A DNA stretch of 64,000 nucleotides, from the NCBI RefSeq assembly GCF_011007365.1, contig NZ_WFKM01000010.1:62001-126000 (forward strand), written 5' to 3'. Below the pieces are notes generated by a model. It made no database searches and had not been told where the DNA came from. It saw nothing but the letters and a program-made list of their open reading frames with translations. Shown piece after piece: positions 17,842-25,255 of the stretch. Positions within the stretch are counted from its first letter, which is position 1. Every line of letters begins with the position of its first letter. The DNA is from Sphingobacterium sp. xlx-96 (GTDB lineage: Bacteria > Bacteroidota > Bacteroidia > Sphingobacteriales > Sphingobacteriaceae). The translations under genes were made by a program, and so were the position numbers.

Positions 17842-18561
17842 TTATTTCTTCTGACGGCTCTTAAGCACTTCGTCCAAAACTATCTTCGCATCTTCAGATT
17901 CCTTTTTGCCAACTGTAGATTCTATAACTGTTATAAATTGCTTCAACTGTTTGCCTGATAAACCTACATTCAAACAGATACCAAAATGCGATCGGAGCAT
18001 TGGCTCAACACCGCCAATGCTGCTCAATACTGCAATAGTTACCAATTCTCTTTCGGCATAGGTCAGTACATCACGTTCAAAAATATCTGCAAAAAGATGC
18101 TCTTTGAGAAAAATCTCTATTGTAGGAGCAAATGCCGAATAGCCTGTCTGTGGTCCATTTTGAGTTGCACCTAATAGGGAGTCTAAAACTGCTTTACCTC
18201 TGTCGTATTTACTAGCATCATAACATATAGGCGATGCCTCTGCTCCTAACTTATCTTTTATTCCTCTAGCTTCTCGGTCATCTAGAACAGTCATGAAGGT
18301 TTGTAATCCACGGATACTACGCGGGAAACCAGCATAAGCATAGGTATGAATAATAACTTCTTTGATCTGATTGATAGTCAATCCGGCATCTAAGCCTGCA
18401 TGCAATTGAATAGCTAAGTTAGGCAAAGAACCTTTACCCGTCAATGCAGCTATTTGCACGATAGACTGCTGCTGTTTACTCAACCTATCCAGTACCTGTG
18501 CATTTGTTAGAGTTGTAGTAATAAATAGTGTAAACAGTAATAATTGTATTCCTTTAATCAT
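17842..18561 (-). CDS. Exported carboxymuconolactone decarboxylase family protein
   Basis: This 239-residue protein has a signal peptide (about residues 1-21, LTNA-Q) and two copies of the CMD/AhpD-like helical domain (about residues 30-115 and 140-235). The first has the typical LHAGLDAGLTINQIKEVI and HTYAYAGFPR, the second HFGICLNVGLSGKQLKQFI. The AhpD CxxC pair is absent, so it is not a peroxidase-type member. The export signal is noteworthy since classical gamma-CMD acts in the cytoplasm. Its start overlaps the end of the cupin-NTF2 gene by 8 bases, so the two are probably translationally coupled. Confidence 0.88.
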   Translation of the reverse strand: MIKGIQLLLFTLFITTTLTNAQVLDRLSKQQQSIVQIAALTGKGSLPNLAIQLHAGLDAGLTINQIKEVIIHTYAYAGFPRSIRGLQTFMTVLDDREARGIKDKLGAEASPICYDASKYDRGKAVLDSLLGATQNGPQTGYSAFAPTIEIFLKEHLFADIFERDVLTYAERELVTIAVLSSIGGVEPMLRSHFGICLNVGLSGKQLKQFITVIESTVGKKESEDAKIVLDEVLKSRQKK

Positions 18562-19411
18562 TATTATTCATCTTAACTGATCTTGCTAACTTTGAAAATG
18601 TAAGTGATCCCATTTTCCATTCACCATTTTCCTTGACATATACTTCTGTCACCATAAAAGGATTCATAACGGTATTGCCTCCGACGACTGCTTCTAGATC
18701 TATATCATTAAGCAAAATAGCCGTATTACCAATTACATTGAGCGTCACCGAATACACCTCTGCTTTCTTATACCATATCCCACCGCTCTTAATTACATCG
18801 AGCTCACGTTGCTTGCCCCATGATCCGCCCATATGAACAAACATAGATTTCTCATGAAATAGCTTATTCAGTTCGTCTGTATTTTTATCGGCCATCCAAG
18901 TCCATTTCGATGCTGAAAGGGCTTTTAGCTGTTCTTCATCATTCATCGCATTATCTTTTGTTCTTTCTAAGTTTAAATAGGTTTGTTCATCTACTGACTG
19001 TAACCAAGTCGTGCTACTCTTAGGAGAAACAGCTACATAAGTAACACCTGTAGTCGGTGTAGAACCATGCCAATGCTCCACACCTGGAAGACACTTAACG
19101 ACATCACCTTTCTTTACCAATTGTGCAGCTTTACCTTTTTCCTGATAATAGCCTGCTCCATCTGTAATTAATAATATTTGGCCAGCAGAATGCGTATGCC
19201 AATTCAGCTTCGCATTGGGCGCAAAAACAGCGAGTGATATTTGCGAATTAATATCTTTATCGGCAGCATTTAATTCGCGTAACCATACATCGCCTGTATG
19301 ATTTACATTTTTAGCCTTTTCACCCAATGTAAAAATGGACTGATCTTGCGCCATTACATTTACCGTACTAACGGTTAATAGCAATACTGTTAAATAGATT
19401 AATTTCTTCAT
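18554..19411 (-). CDS. Exported two-domain protein: cupin fused to NTF2-like (DUF4440) domain
   Basis: This 285-residue protein has a signal peptide (about residues 1-21, VMA-Q), a cupin domain (about 25-145) with metal ligands in LNWHTHSAGQ and VEHWHGS, and a C-terminal NTF2-like domain of the DUF4440/SnoaL type (about 155-275) recognisable by SKWTWMADKNTDELNKLFHE and WKMGSLTFSK. The cupin part is paralogous to 15349 and 21201. The join suggests that metal-dependent cupin chemistry and a small-molecule pocket act on one substrate. No catalytic function is known. Confidence 0.87.
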   Translation of the reverse strand: MKKLIYLTVLLLTVSTVNVMAQDQSIFTLGEKAKNVNHTGDVWLRELNAADKDINSQISLAVFAPNAKLNWHTHSAGQILLITDGAGYYQEKGKAAQLVKKGDVVKCLPGVEHWHGSTPTTGVTYVAVSPKSSTTWLQSVDEQTYLNLERTKDNAMNDEEQLKALSASKWTWMADKNTDELNKLFHEKSMFVHMGGSWGKQRELDVIKSGGIWYKKAEVYSVTLNVIGNTAILLNDIDLEAVVGGNTVMNPFMVTEVYVKENGEWKMGSLTFSKLARSVKMNNND

Positions 19412-19455
19412 GATATCTACTGCTTTTAATATTTTTCCAATTAATGCTGTCTACC

Positions 19456-20085
19456 CTATTTGACCACCCCTATACGAATCAACCATTTGTCTATTTCTTG
19501 CTTCACCTGAACTTCTCTATCACCTTCCATCACATAAAAAACACCGTCTCGTTCGATCCCTCCTTTAGTAGAAAAACCGTTCAATACTTTACTATTTGAA
19601 CACAACTGCTTCACCGTTTCAAAACTACTCCCAATTCCATACCCCGCATTGGTATTAAATGGAATGACTGTTTTGCCGCTTAAATCATATTGATTCAAAA
19701 AGCTTTTCATCGGAGGGGGCAGTTGCATGCCCCAGGTCGGAAATCCAATGAAAATGATATCGTATTTTTTAATACTGTCAATTTTCGTTTTCAAAGGAGG
19801 TAAAAAGCCTCTTGCATTTTCACTTACGACCTGATCTACCGTCGTTTTATAATCTACTGGATAAGGTGTTTGTAACTCCAACTCAACTAGGTCACTACCA
19901 ACCTTTTTATTGATCATCTCAGCGACAGCTTTAGTGTTTTTTGTTCTTGACAAGTATACAATCAATAGTTTCTTATCATTAATAAGCTCGCCTTTTCCTA
20001 CAGGTAACTCTGAAGCTCTGGAACAAGAGGTGAGCATCAAAAATATGACGCCTATCCAAAGGCTATAGTTTTGAATAATTTTCAT
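19456..20085 (-). CDS. Lipoprotein-anchored flavodoxin
   Basis: This 209-residue protein starts with a lipoprotein signal peptide (lipobox LTSC, Cys near residue 21) followed by a complete flavodoxin domain. The FMN phosphate loop is YLSRTKNTKAVA at about residue 45, and IFIGFPTWGMQLPPPM and PFNTNAGYGIGSSF form the flavin-flanking loops. Flavodoxins are normally cytoplasmic; here the protein should face the periplasm, tethered to a membrane. It would need a periplasmic electron donor and exported FMN. It lies in the cupin/hydrolase operon between a hydrolase (19-base gap) and the cupin-NTF2 gene (44 bases). Confidence 0.88.
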   Translation of the reverse strand: MKIIQNYSLWIGVIFLMLTSCSRASELPVGKGELINDKKLLIVYLSRTKNTKAVAEMINKKVGSDLVELELQTPYPVDYKTTVDQVVSENARGFLPPLKTKIDSIKKYDIIFIGFPTWGMQLPPPMKSFLNQYDLSGKTVIPFNTNAGYGIGSSFETVKQLCSNSKVLNGFSTKGGIERDGVFYVMEGDREVQVKQEIDKWLIRIGVVK

Positions 20086-20104
20086 CCTGCTCTTTATTTT
20101 TTGA

Positions 20105-21190
20105 TTACTTACTTAAACCTTTTTCCTTTAGCCATTTCGATAATTCATCGGCCACTTGGATATTATTGAGATCTGAAAAAGGAAAGTGTGTATTACCTTT
20201 GATACCGACTTCGGGAAGGTGTACCACCTGAGCGTCTCCACCATGTTTATTAATAGTAGCAGCCCATAATCTAGCCATCTCTAAACCTGAGCGCCAATGA
20301 TCCATATTCCAAACCTTACTTGGCTCTTTAGCAATATTATCACCGTAATAAACAACAATTGGAAGCTTAGTTAGTTTTTTAAAATCTTCTAACGAAATTT
20401 CTACTCCTTTCAATTCTCCAAACAACCCACTAGACGGAATTGCAGCAGGAAGCTCCCCTTTTGGAAACACAAAACCGCTGTAAGGCTCATAAGCGACAAT
20501 ACCTTTTACCTTATCGTTTTGGATGGTTGTCATCCAACCGGGACCGCCACCTTGCGAGTGCGTAACCAATATCCCTTCGCCTATTTTATCAAATAAGGAA
20601 GAGATCGCATCGCTTACGACTTTTGTATCAAAAGCTCCTGTATTAGGAGTCATCTGTCTATAAAACTGCTCGAGAGATTGCGACTCTTTCGGAAATTGAA
20701 CATTTGGAAAATAGTCTGGATAGTTACCTAGTCTAAACTGCGTGAACCAAAACTGCTCATCGCCAGTCGGTTTTACAGTCCCTTCAACCATACTTTTACC
20801 AGCTTCACCTCGTCTCGGTTGATCCAGCAAATAAACGGCATAGTTGCGACGTAAAAATATATTTTGGAAACCCTCTCGACCATCTGCTGTAGTCTCCCAT
20901 GTCTTCTTGGACTGTCCCGCACCATGCAGGAAAACTAGTGGAAGTTTACGAGCCTTTACAGGTTTTTGATAGAACACATAAGCATGGTCGCCATGAAAGG
21001 TCTGTCCAGTCGAAGCCAACGCATTTTCTACTGAAAATCTTCCAGGAACAACCATCTGCGTGCCGCCAACCATAAAGCTTCCTTGTTCAGCAATAAGCAA
21101 TATTCCTGTTTTCTGTTGTGCTGTAAGAGGTTTAATGAAACCACAAATACCGATCAATAAAAAAAGATATTTTCTTGTCCGATTTTTCAT
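20105..21190 (-). CDS. Exported alpha/beta hydrolase (esterase/lipase-like)
   Basis: This 361-residue protein has a signal peptide (about residues 1-24, LTA-Q) and an alpha/beta hydrolase fold. The oxyanion region is VFLHGAGQSKKTWE, the nucleophile Ser is in LVTHSQGGGPGW, the acid is likely the Asp in VVYYGDNIA and the His is in GNTHFPFSD. The family is a secreted esterase of unknown substrate. It lies 10 bases after the first cupin gene of the operon and before the flavodoxin. Unlike the second hydrolase at 15828 it has a normal serine elbow. Confidence 0.87.
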   Translation of the reverse strand: MKNRTRKYLFLLIGICGFIKPLTAQQKTGILLIAEQGSFMVGGTQMVVPGRFSVENALASTGQTFHGDHAYVFYQKPVKARKLPLVFLHGAGQSKKTWETTADGREGFQNIFLRRNYAVYLLDQPRRGEAGKSMVEGTVKPTGDEQFWFTQFRLGNYPDYFPNVQFPKESQSLEQFYRQMTPNTGAFDTKVVSDAISSLFDKIGEGILVTHSQGGGPGWMTTIQNDKVKGIVAYEPYSGFVFPKGELPAAIPSSGLFGELKGVEISLEDFKKLTKLPIVVYYGDNIAKEPSKVWNMDHWRSGLEMARLWAATINKHGGDAQVVHLPEVGIKGNTHFPFSDLNNIQVADELSKWLKEKGLSK

Positions 21191-21200
21191 GAAAATTAAA

Positions 21201-21707
21201 TTATTTGTTTACAATAGATGCTACTTGTTTATATTCTTCCGCTGAAACAGCTTCATGCCAGTTAATCAAATCATTAGACTTTTGCGAAGTCACACTAATA
21301 AATGTAAGTTGGGAATCAGGCGCAGCTCCAACCCAATGGTATAGTCCTGGGATAGTCTCTATACGATCGCCTTTGCGTATGGCTATAGCTTCCTTGCCTT
21401 TAGATTGATAGTATCCTTCCCCTTCCGTTACTATTAAAACTCTACCTCCTGGTAATGACTGCCAATTAAAATAACTACCTGCAGCTAATTGATAGTTCGA
21501 CACTCGAATGTCTGTATATAATGAATCTGTTGTCAGTCCTTGAAATACACCTTGCCCTTGAAGCTTTTTGGAATCAATTGGAGCTTCTGCTAAATCAGTA
21601 AACATTGCGGCTTTTGTACAGTGCCTATCCTTTAAGTGACGGCCTGTAAAACCAGCTATTATCGTCAATACGACTATCGATGCTACTGTATAAATGTACT
21701 TTTTCAT
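21201..21707 (-). CDS. Cupin-domain protein with N-terminal membrane anchor or signal
   Basis: This 168-residue protein has an N-terminal hydrophobic helix (about residues 4-22) and one cupin domain. It differs from its two paralogues: the first His-x-His is replaced by SYFNWQSLPGG and only HWVG remains at the second site, so the metal site looks reduced or lost. The GxGYYQSKGKEA segment is shared with 15349 and 18554. As first gene of the eight-gene operon it lies directly behind the LytTR-like repeats at 21778-21809, and 103 bases after the response-regulator gene. Confidence 0.82.
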   Translation of the reverse strand: MKKYIYTVASIVVLTIIAGFTGRHLKDRHCTKAAMFTDLAEAPIDSKKLQGQGVFQGLTTDSLYTDIRVSNYQLAAGSYFNWQSLPGGRVLIVTEGEGYYQSKGKEAIAIRKGDRIETIPGLYHWVGAAPDSQLTFISVTSQKSNDLINWHEAVSAEEYKQVASIVNK

Positions 21708-21777
21708 ATCTATTTATCTTTTTTAAACTAAGACAAACTTCGAAATAATAGTAACTCTATTTATATATACGCCGACC

Positions 21778-21809
21778 AAAGCGAAAAATTTGTGGCTAAA
21801 GGCGAAAAT
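21778..21809. promoter_or_regulatory. Tandem LytTR-like direct repeats upstream of the cupin operon
   Basis: AAAGCGAAAAA at 21778-21788 and AAGGCGAAAAT at 21799-21809 are 21 bases apart, about two helical turns, as expected for a LytTR dimer. A weaker CGAAATAA lies at 21741. The first 11-mer is identical to one at 23676-23686 upstream of the kinase gene. The repeats sit 71-102 bases upstream of the start at 21707. Confidence 0.6.
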
Positions 21810-21810
21810 C

Positions 21811-22563
21811 TTAACCAGTTATCATCCAGTCCTTAAAGGCTGCCGCTTTATTTTTGCTGATATAGATAGGCTCAGGTACATCTGTACTCAAAGTAACCAA
21901 TAGACGACTATCAAACCAAATAGTGATATCCTTGATCGCATACCGCGAGATGATAAACTGCTTATTAGCACGGTAGAATAGTGCTGGGTCGAGCGTCTGA
22001 AAGATCTGATCCAAAGTCTTGCTGTAGGGATATTGTGCCCCCCCTTGCAGCTGTATTACAGTATTTTTGTCTGTGGTATAGAAATAGGAAATTTCTGCTA
22101 GCAGAATTGGCAACAATTTATCTTTTACAGGAATCAGGAGCCGTTCGCTATAACTTTTTGTAGGGCTCAAATTGCTTATTTGTGATATATAGGCAAGAAT
22201 ATCGGGTTGCGAAAACTTCTTAAACTTGTCCAATGCACGTTGCAACTCATGGTTCTTTATAGGCTTTAATAGATAGTCTATACTATTGACCTTGAATGCT
22301 TCGATAGCGTACTCATCATATGCAGTTGTAAATATAATAGGCACCTCTACGGTAATATAATCGAATATCAAAAAGGAAGAACCATCCGAAAGATGAATAT
22401 CCATCAATATGAGATCAGGTGTCTGATTATCGTTCAACCATTTAATGGTCTGCGATACACTTTCCGTATTTCCGATTATCTCAATAGTAGAATCTATTTC
22501 CTTTAGTATCTCGAACAGGGTTTCATATGCTGCAGTTTCGTCTTCGACAATCAGGATTTTCAT
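21811..22563 (-). CDS. LytTR-family response regulator
   Basis: This 250-residue protein has a receiver domain (about residues 1-120) with phospho-acceptor Asp55 in LILMDIHLSDG, acidic pocket EDE at 7-9 and the conserved Lys in YLLKPI. A LytTR DNA-binding domain (about 145-245) contains LLAEISYFYTTDKNTVIQ and FYRANKQFIISRYAI. It is the partner of the histidine kinase encoded 6 bases upstream. Repeats that look like LytTR sites lie upstream of the kinase gene and of the following operon, so autoregulation and control of the exported-enzyme operon are inferred. Confidence 0.94.
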   Translation of the reverse strand: MKILIVEDETAAYETLFEILKEIDSTIEIIGNTESVSQTIKWLNDNQTPDLILMDIHLSDGSSFLIFDYITVEVPIIFTTAYDEYAIEAFKVNSIDYLLKPIKNHELQRALDKFKKFSQPDILAYISQISNLSPTKSYSERLLIPVKDKLLPILLAEISYFYTTDKNTVIQLQGGAQYPYSKTLDQIFQTLDPALFYRANKQFIISRYAIKDITIWFDSRLLVTLSTDVPEPIYISKNKAAAFKDWMITG

Positions 22564-22569
22564 AGCTTT

Positions 22570-23607
22570 TTATTTTAAAGGTAATATGACTGTAAATAAC
22601 TGTCCATCATCTTGTACACGTATCGATTGCCCTAACAATAACTTGAAACGGCTCTCCAAATTGTCGAGTCCTGTCCCATTGGTCGTAGGACGGACCAACT
22701 TTGAATAGATGGGATTAGAAATACACAGTTCATCTTGTTCGTTCAACCATATCTTGACCAACATTTTGTGATCGCTGTCTACCACATTGTGGACTACAAT
22801 ATTGTCTAGCAAAGGGAGAACGGAAAGTACAGGAAGCTTTAGCGTAAGTTTACTCTTTTCAATTTCGATACTATACTGTAGCTTGTCCGAAAAGCGCACT
22901 TCCATCATGTATTGAAAAGAACTGACAAAGGCTAATTCTTCAGCTAGTGTAACAAGACCTTTCTTATGACTTTGCAGAATGTAGCGGAATACATCAGACA
23001 ACTTATCTAAATAGGTCAATGTCACACGATCCTCCTTCTTGCGAATGAGGGACGCTAAACCATTGAGCGAATTAAAGAAGAAATGGGGGTTGATCTGATT
23101 GGTCAATGCGTCGTAGCTGCTTTGCAAATTTTGAACACGCAATTCTTGGATTTCTTTGTTTTTCTTCCTTTGGTCCAGATACAGCATAGCAATGTGACCA
23201 ACCAACGTACTCAATACGGCCACAATGAAAAACTGAAAAAGTACGAGGCTGCCATAATGACGGACTCTGACCAGAAGCAGATAACAAATGCCTCCGTAAA
23301 TGGCAAATGTTATAAGAGTAATCATTAAATTGATAAAGAATCGTTTGCGAAGTGATATGCTATGCAGTGATTTTAAGTTATACCCCACCAATAAAAAGAT
23401 TAATGTAGAAAGTAAACTGTACCGGATCAGCAATAAGATGATCCGCTCGGACTTCGCTGATCCGACTAGCTCTTTTAATTCATAGGGCAACCAAGTAATA
23501 TCGGGATAGATTACAAAAAGTGCCGACAATAGCCCTAAAGCTAGTAACTGCCAGGTCTTGAATCTACTCAATACGTTGTAGGTATTGTCTACTGAGGTAT
23601 CTCGCAT
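22570..23607 (-). CDS. LytS/YehU-type sensor histidine kinase
   Basis: This 345-residue kinase has four probable membrane helices (about residues 20-145), a short coiled coil, then the His_kinase domain with NQINPHFFFNSLNGL, the phospho-acceptor His lying near residue 175. The HATPase region is less classical, with the end GTGLDNLESRFKLLLG as the G-box. No separate extracytoplasmic sensor domain is present, so sensing is probably through the membrane helices. It forms a two-gene operon with the LytTR regulator. Confidence 0.93.
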   Translation of the reverse strand: MRDTSVDNTYNVLSRFKTWQLLALGLLSALFVIYPDITWLPYELKELVGSAKSERIILLLIRYSLLSTLIFLLVGYNLKSLHSISLRKRFFINLMITLITFAIYGGICYLLLVRVRHYGSLVLFQFFIVAVLSTLVGHIAMLYLDQRKKNKEIQELRVQNLQSSYDALTNQINPHFFFNSLNGLASLIRKKEDRVTLTYLDKLSDVFRYILQSHKKGLVTLAEELAFVSSFQYMMEVRFSDKLQYSIEIEKSKLTLKLPVLSVLPLLDNIVVHNVVDSDHKMLVKIWLNEQDELCISNPIYSKLVRPTTNGTGLDNLESRFKLLLGQSIRVQDDGQLFTVILPLK

Positions 23608-23654
23608 GTAATAAAATTACAAATTTGTGTCCTCAAAATAAAAAATCCTGGATT

Positions 23655-23686
23655 AAAACGAATAAATGCATCTTTAAAGCGAAAAA
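23655..23686. promoter_or_regulatory. Tandem LytTR-like direct repeats upstream of the kinase gene
   Basis: AAAACGAATAA at 23655-23665 and AAAGCGAAAAA at 23676-23686 are again exactly 21 bases apart. They lie 48-79 bases upstream of the kinase start at 23607. The 11-mer in the second copy is identical to the one at 21778. Autoregulation of the two-component operon is inferred. Confidence 0.6.
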
Positions 23687-23729
23687 CGCTTTCTCACCTT
23701 TCTAAAACAAACAAAAAATATCAGATACT

Positions 23730-23762
23730 AAAAAGCCGTTCCGAAGTGATTTAGTAACGGCT
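23730..23762 (-). terminator. Rho-independent terminator
   Basis: On the minus strand AGCCGTT pairs with AACGGCT around a 15-base loop and is followed by five T. It would stop transcripts entering from the decayed region at higher coordinates and so insulate the kinase promoter. Confidence 0.65.
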
Positions 23763-23804
23763 ATGTATCTTTACAGGGGATTGTCCCACTAAGTATGTAA
23801 ATAA

Positions 23805-23844
23805 AAACTACAGAGTTCAGTTATTTTTCTTATAACTGAACTCT
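23805..23844 (-). terminator. Strong hairpin terminator at a gene remnant
   Basis: AGAGTTCAGTTAT (23812-23824) pairs perfectly over 13 bases with ATAACTGAACTCT (23832-23844) around a 7-base loop. On the minus strand a T-rich stretch follows three bases later. The stop codon of the remnant frame at 23830 lies inside it. Confidence 0.65.
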
Positions 23845-23965
23845 ATTTTCAAATAAGTTAGATAAACCTAGGTACTCGTCCCTCTGTTCCTTCTTATCGC
23901 TTGCTTGTCCCGATGCAGCCAGAGTCGCAGTTATGAAGGTTATGAGGTTAAAACTTTTAAGATTT
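23830..23965 (-). pseudogene. C-terminal remnant of an unidentified gene
   Basis: A minus-strand frame without start codon encodes about 40 residues including TLAASGQASDKKEQRDEYLG and ends with LFENRVQL and TAA inside the terminator hairpin. The coding-like composition and the stop in a terminator suggest the tail of a lost gene, cut by the neighbouring insertion-sequence debris. No family was recognised, and chance cannot be excluded. Confidence 0.3.
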
Positions 23966-24061
23966 CACTTCTTTACATGGATTCTTCAAACAAATCAGGA
24001 CAAACTGTTAAGGCGTGTTTCTTATTTATAAATCTATTAATTTTTGTTTTAGATATTGTGC

Positions 24062-24880
24062 TTATCTGTTACTAATGGCGATTTTTTTCAATCGTTCTCT
24101 CTGTTTTAATATCAGTTCTCCACGACCATAATATACGTCAGCAGGAGTTAGGTTATTTAAGGCCTCGTGATAACGTTCCAAACTCTTGGAGGGCTTCTTT
24201 TAGCTCTTCTGGTGAATAGTAATTGTTCAATTTGACCACATTTTTCATTGTTCTGTTGTATCTTTCAATTTTTACCTGGGTCTGTGGATGAGCGGGGCTG
24301 CCATGGATCTGCTTCATTTCCAGTTCTTCGGTCAGATACCTGCCAAGATCCTTAGAGATATAGCACGATCCATTATCTGACAATAATTTAGGCTTAACCT
24401 TTGTCTTTAACTTCGCCTTTTTCAATCGCTGTGTCTACATTGCGTATCACGTCCTTATGTTTCATTGATGGACAGAGCTCCCAATGTACAATGTAGGGGC
24501 TGTAGTCGTCCAATATGCTGCTTAAATAATAATCTCCCCAGCCTTTTATCCTGAAATAGGTGAAATCTGTCTGCGACATTTCATGCACAAAACTGGTCTT
24601 ATCCTTGAATTCATCGGATGCACTGATCAAAATATGGCATGGAGCGCTTATCAGCCCCTTGTTTTTAAGGATTCTGTAGACAGAGGATTCAGAAATAAAA
24701 AACTGATGTTCGTCTGTAATGTGACAAGCCAACTCACGCGCCTATAAATCAATCTTATCCAGGGCAACCTCGACAACGAATTCTTTAATCTGCTCGGGAA
24801 TGCTGTTCCATTGTTGTCCAGAATCCCCGTTTTTTTTTCGCTAGACCCTCATAGCCTTTTACGAGATAACGGTCGTACCA
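24062..24880 (-). pseudogene. Decayed IS3-like (DDE) transposase
   Basis: Pieces of a DDE transposase can be followed over about 820 bases on the minus strand: WYDRYLVKGYEGLAKK, then NSIPEQIKEFVVEVALDKIDL, ARELACHITDEHQFFISESS, the first Asp in MSQTDFTYFRIKGWGDYY, the second in LLSDNGSCYIS, the Glu in KIERYNRTMKN, and the C-terminus ERYHEALNNLTPADVYYG. The frame is broken by a frameshift in an A-run near 24835, a TAG at 24742-24744, a frameshift near 24394-24425 and a small deletion near 24170. It is inactive. Terminal inverted repeats were not identified. Confidence 0.85.
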
Positions 24881-25255
24881 GCTGTAAAAGCAATAAACCA
24901 GTCGCTTACCCTACGTAACTGGTTGATCGGTCTATAAATTGTAGAATTCGAACAGAATGTGAAGACCAGGCTAAGTATGGTGACCGATTGATGCCCGAAC
25001 TGGCAAAATCTGTCAAAATTAAGGGCCTTTCGGAAACTAACCTGAAGCTTTGCTTTTAGGCTATTTTACACAGCTTACCCACATTTGGATTCGGGCATAA
25101 AAGCTACACTCAAAATTGGTCGTATAAACGTTCTTAAAATTCTTCAGACTACGTATGACGAATTCAGGCTGGTACAGAAAACCGAAGTTGACCATGAAAA
25201 TCAACATTTGGTATTGGCCACCGAAATCCTTTCAAAATTATCGGCTAAAAATTAA
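24881..25255 (+). pseudogene. DUF1016/YhcG-type nuclease N-terminal fragment
   Basis: Plus-strand pieces match the N-terminal domain of DUF1016 (YhcG, PDDEXK-nuclease family): AVKAINQSLTLRNWLIG, IVEFEQN, EDQAKYGDRLMPELAKSV, KGLSETNLKLC, RLFYTAYPHLDSGIK and a tail ending LATEILSKLSAKN. One in-frame TAA (near 24935) and two frameshifts (near 24958 and 25055) break it, and the nuclease domain is missing. Its final stop abuts the stop codon of the thioredoxin gene at 25256 without any spacer, pointing to a deletion junction. In life such proteins often sit in restriction or defence islands. Confidence 0.6.

Larger units (their letters stand above)
23687..24061. other. Intergenic region with two terminators and a gene remnant
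   Basis: Besides the two hairpins (23730-23762 and 23805-23844) this stretch holds a short minus-strand tail of a gene (23830-23965) and, near 23985-24061, what may be the outer end of the decayed insertion sequence. No intact gene is seen. Confidence 0.5.
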
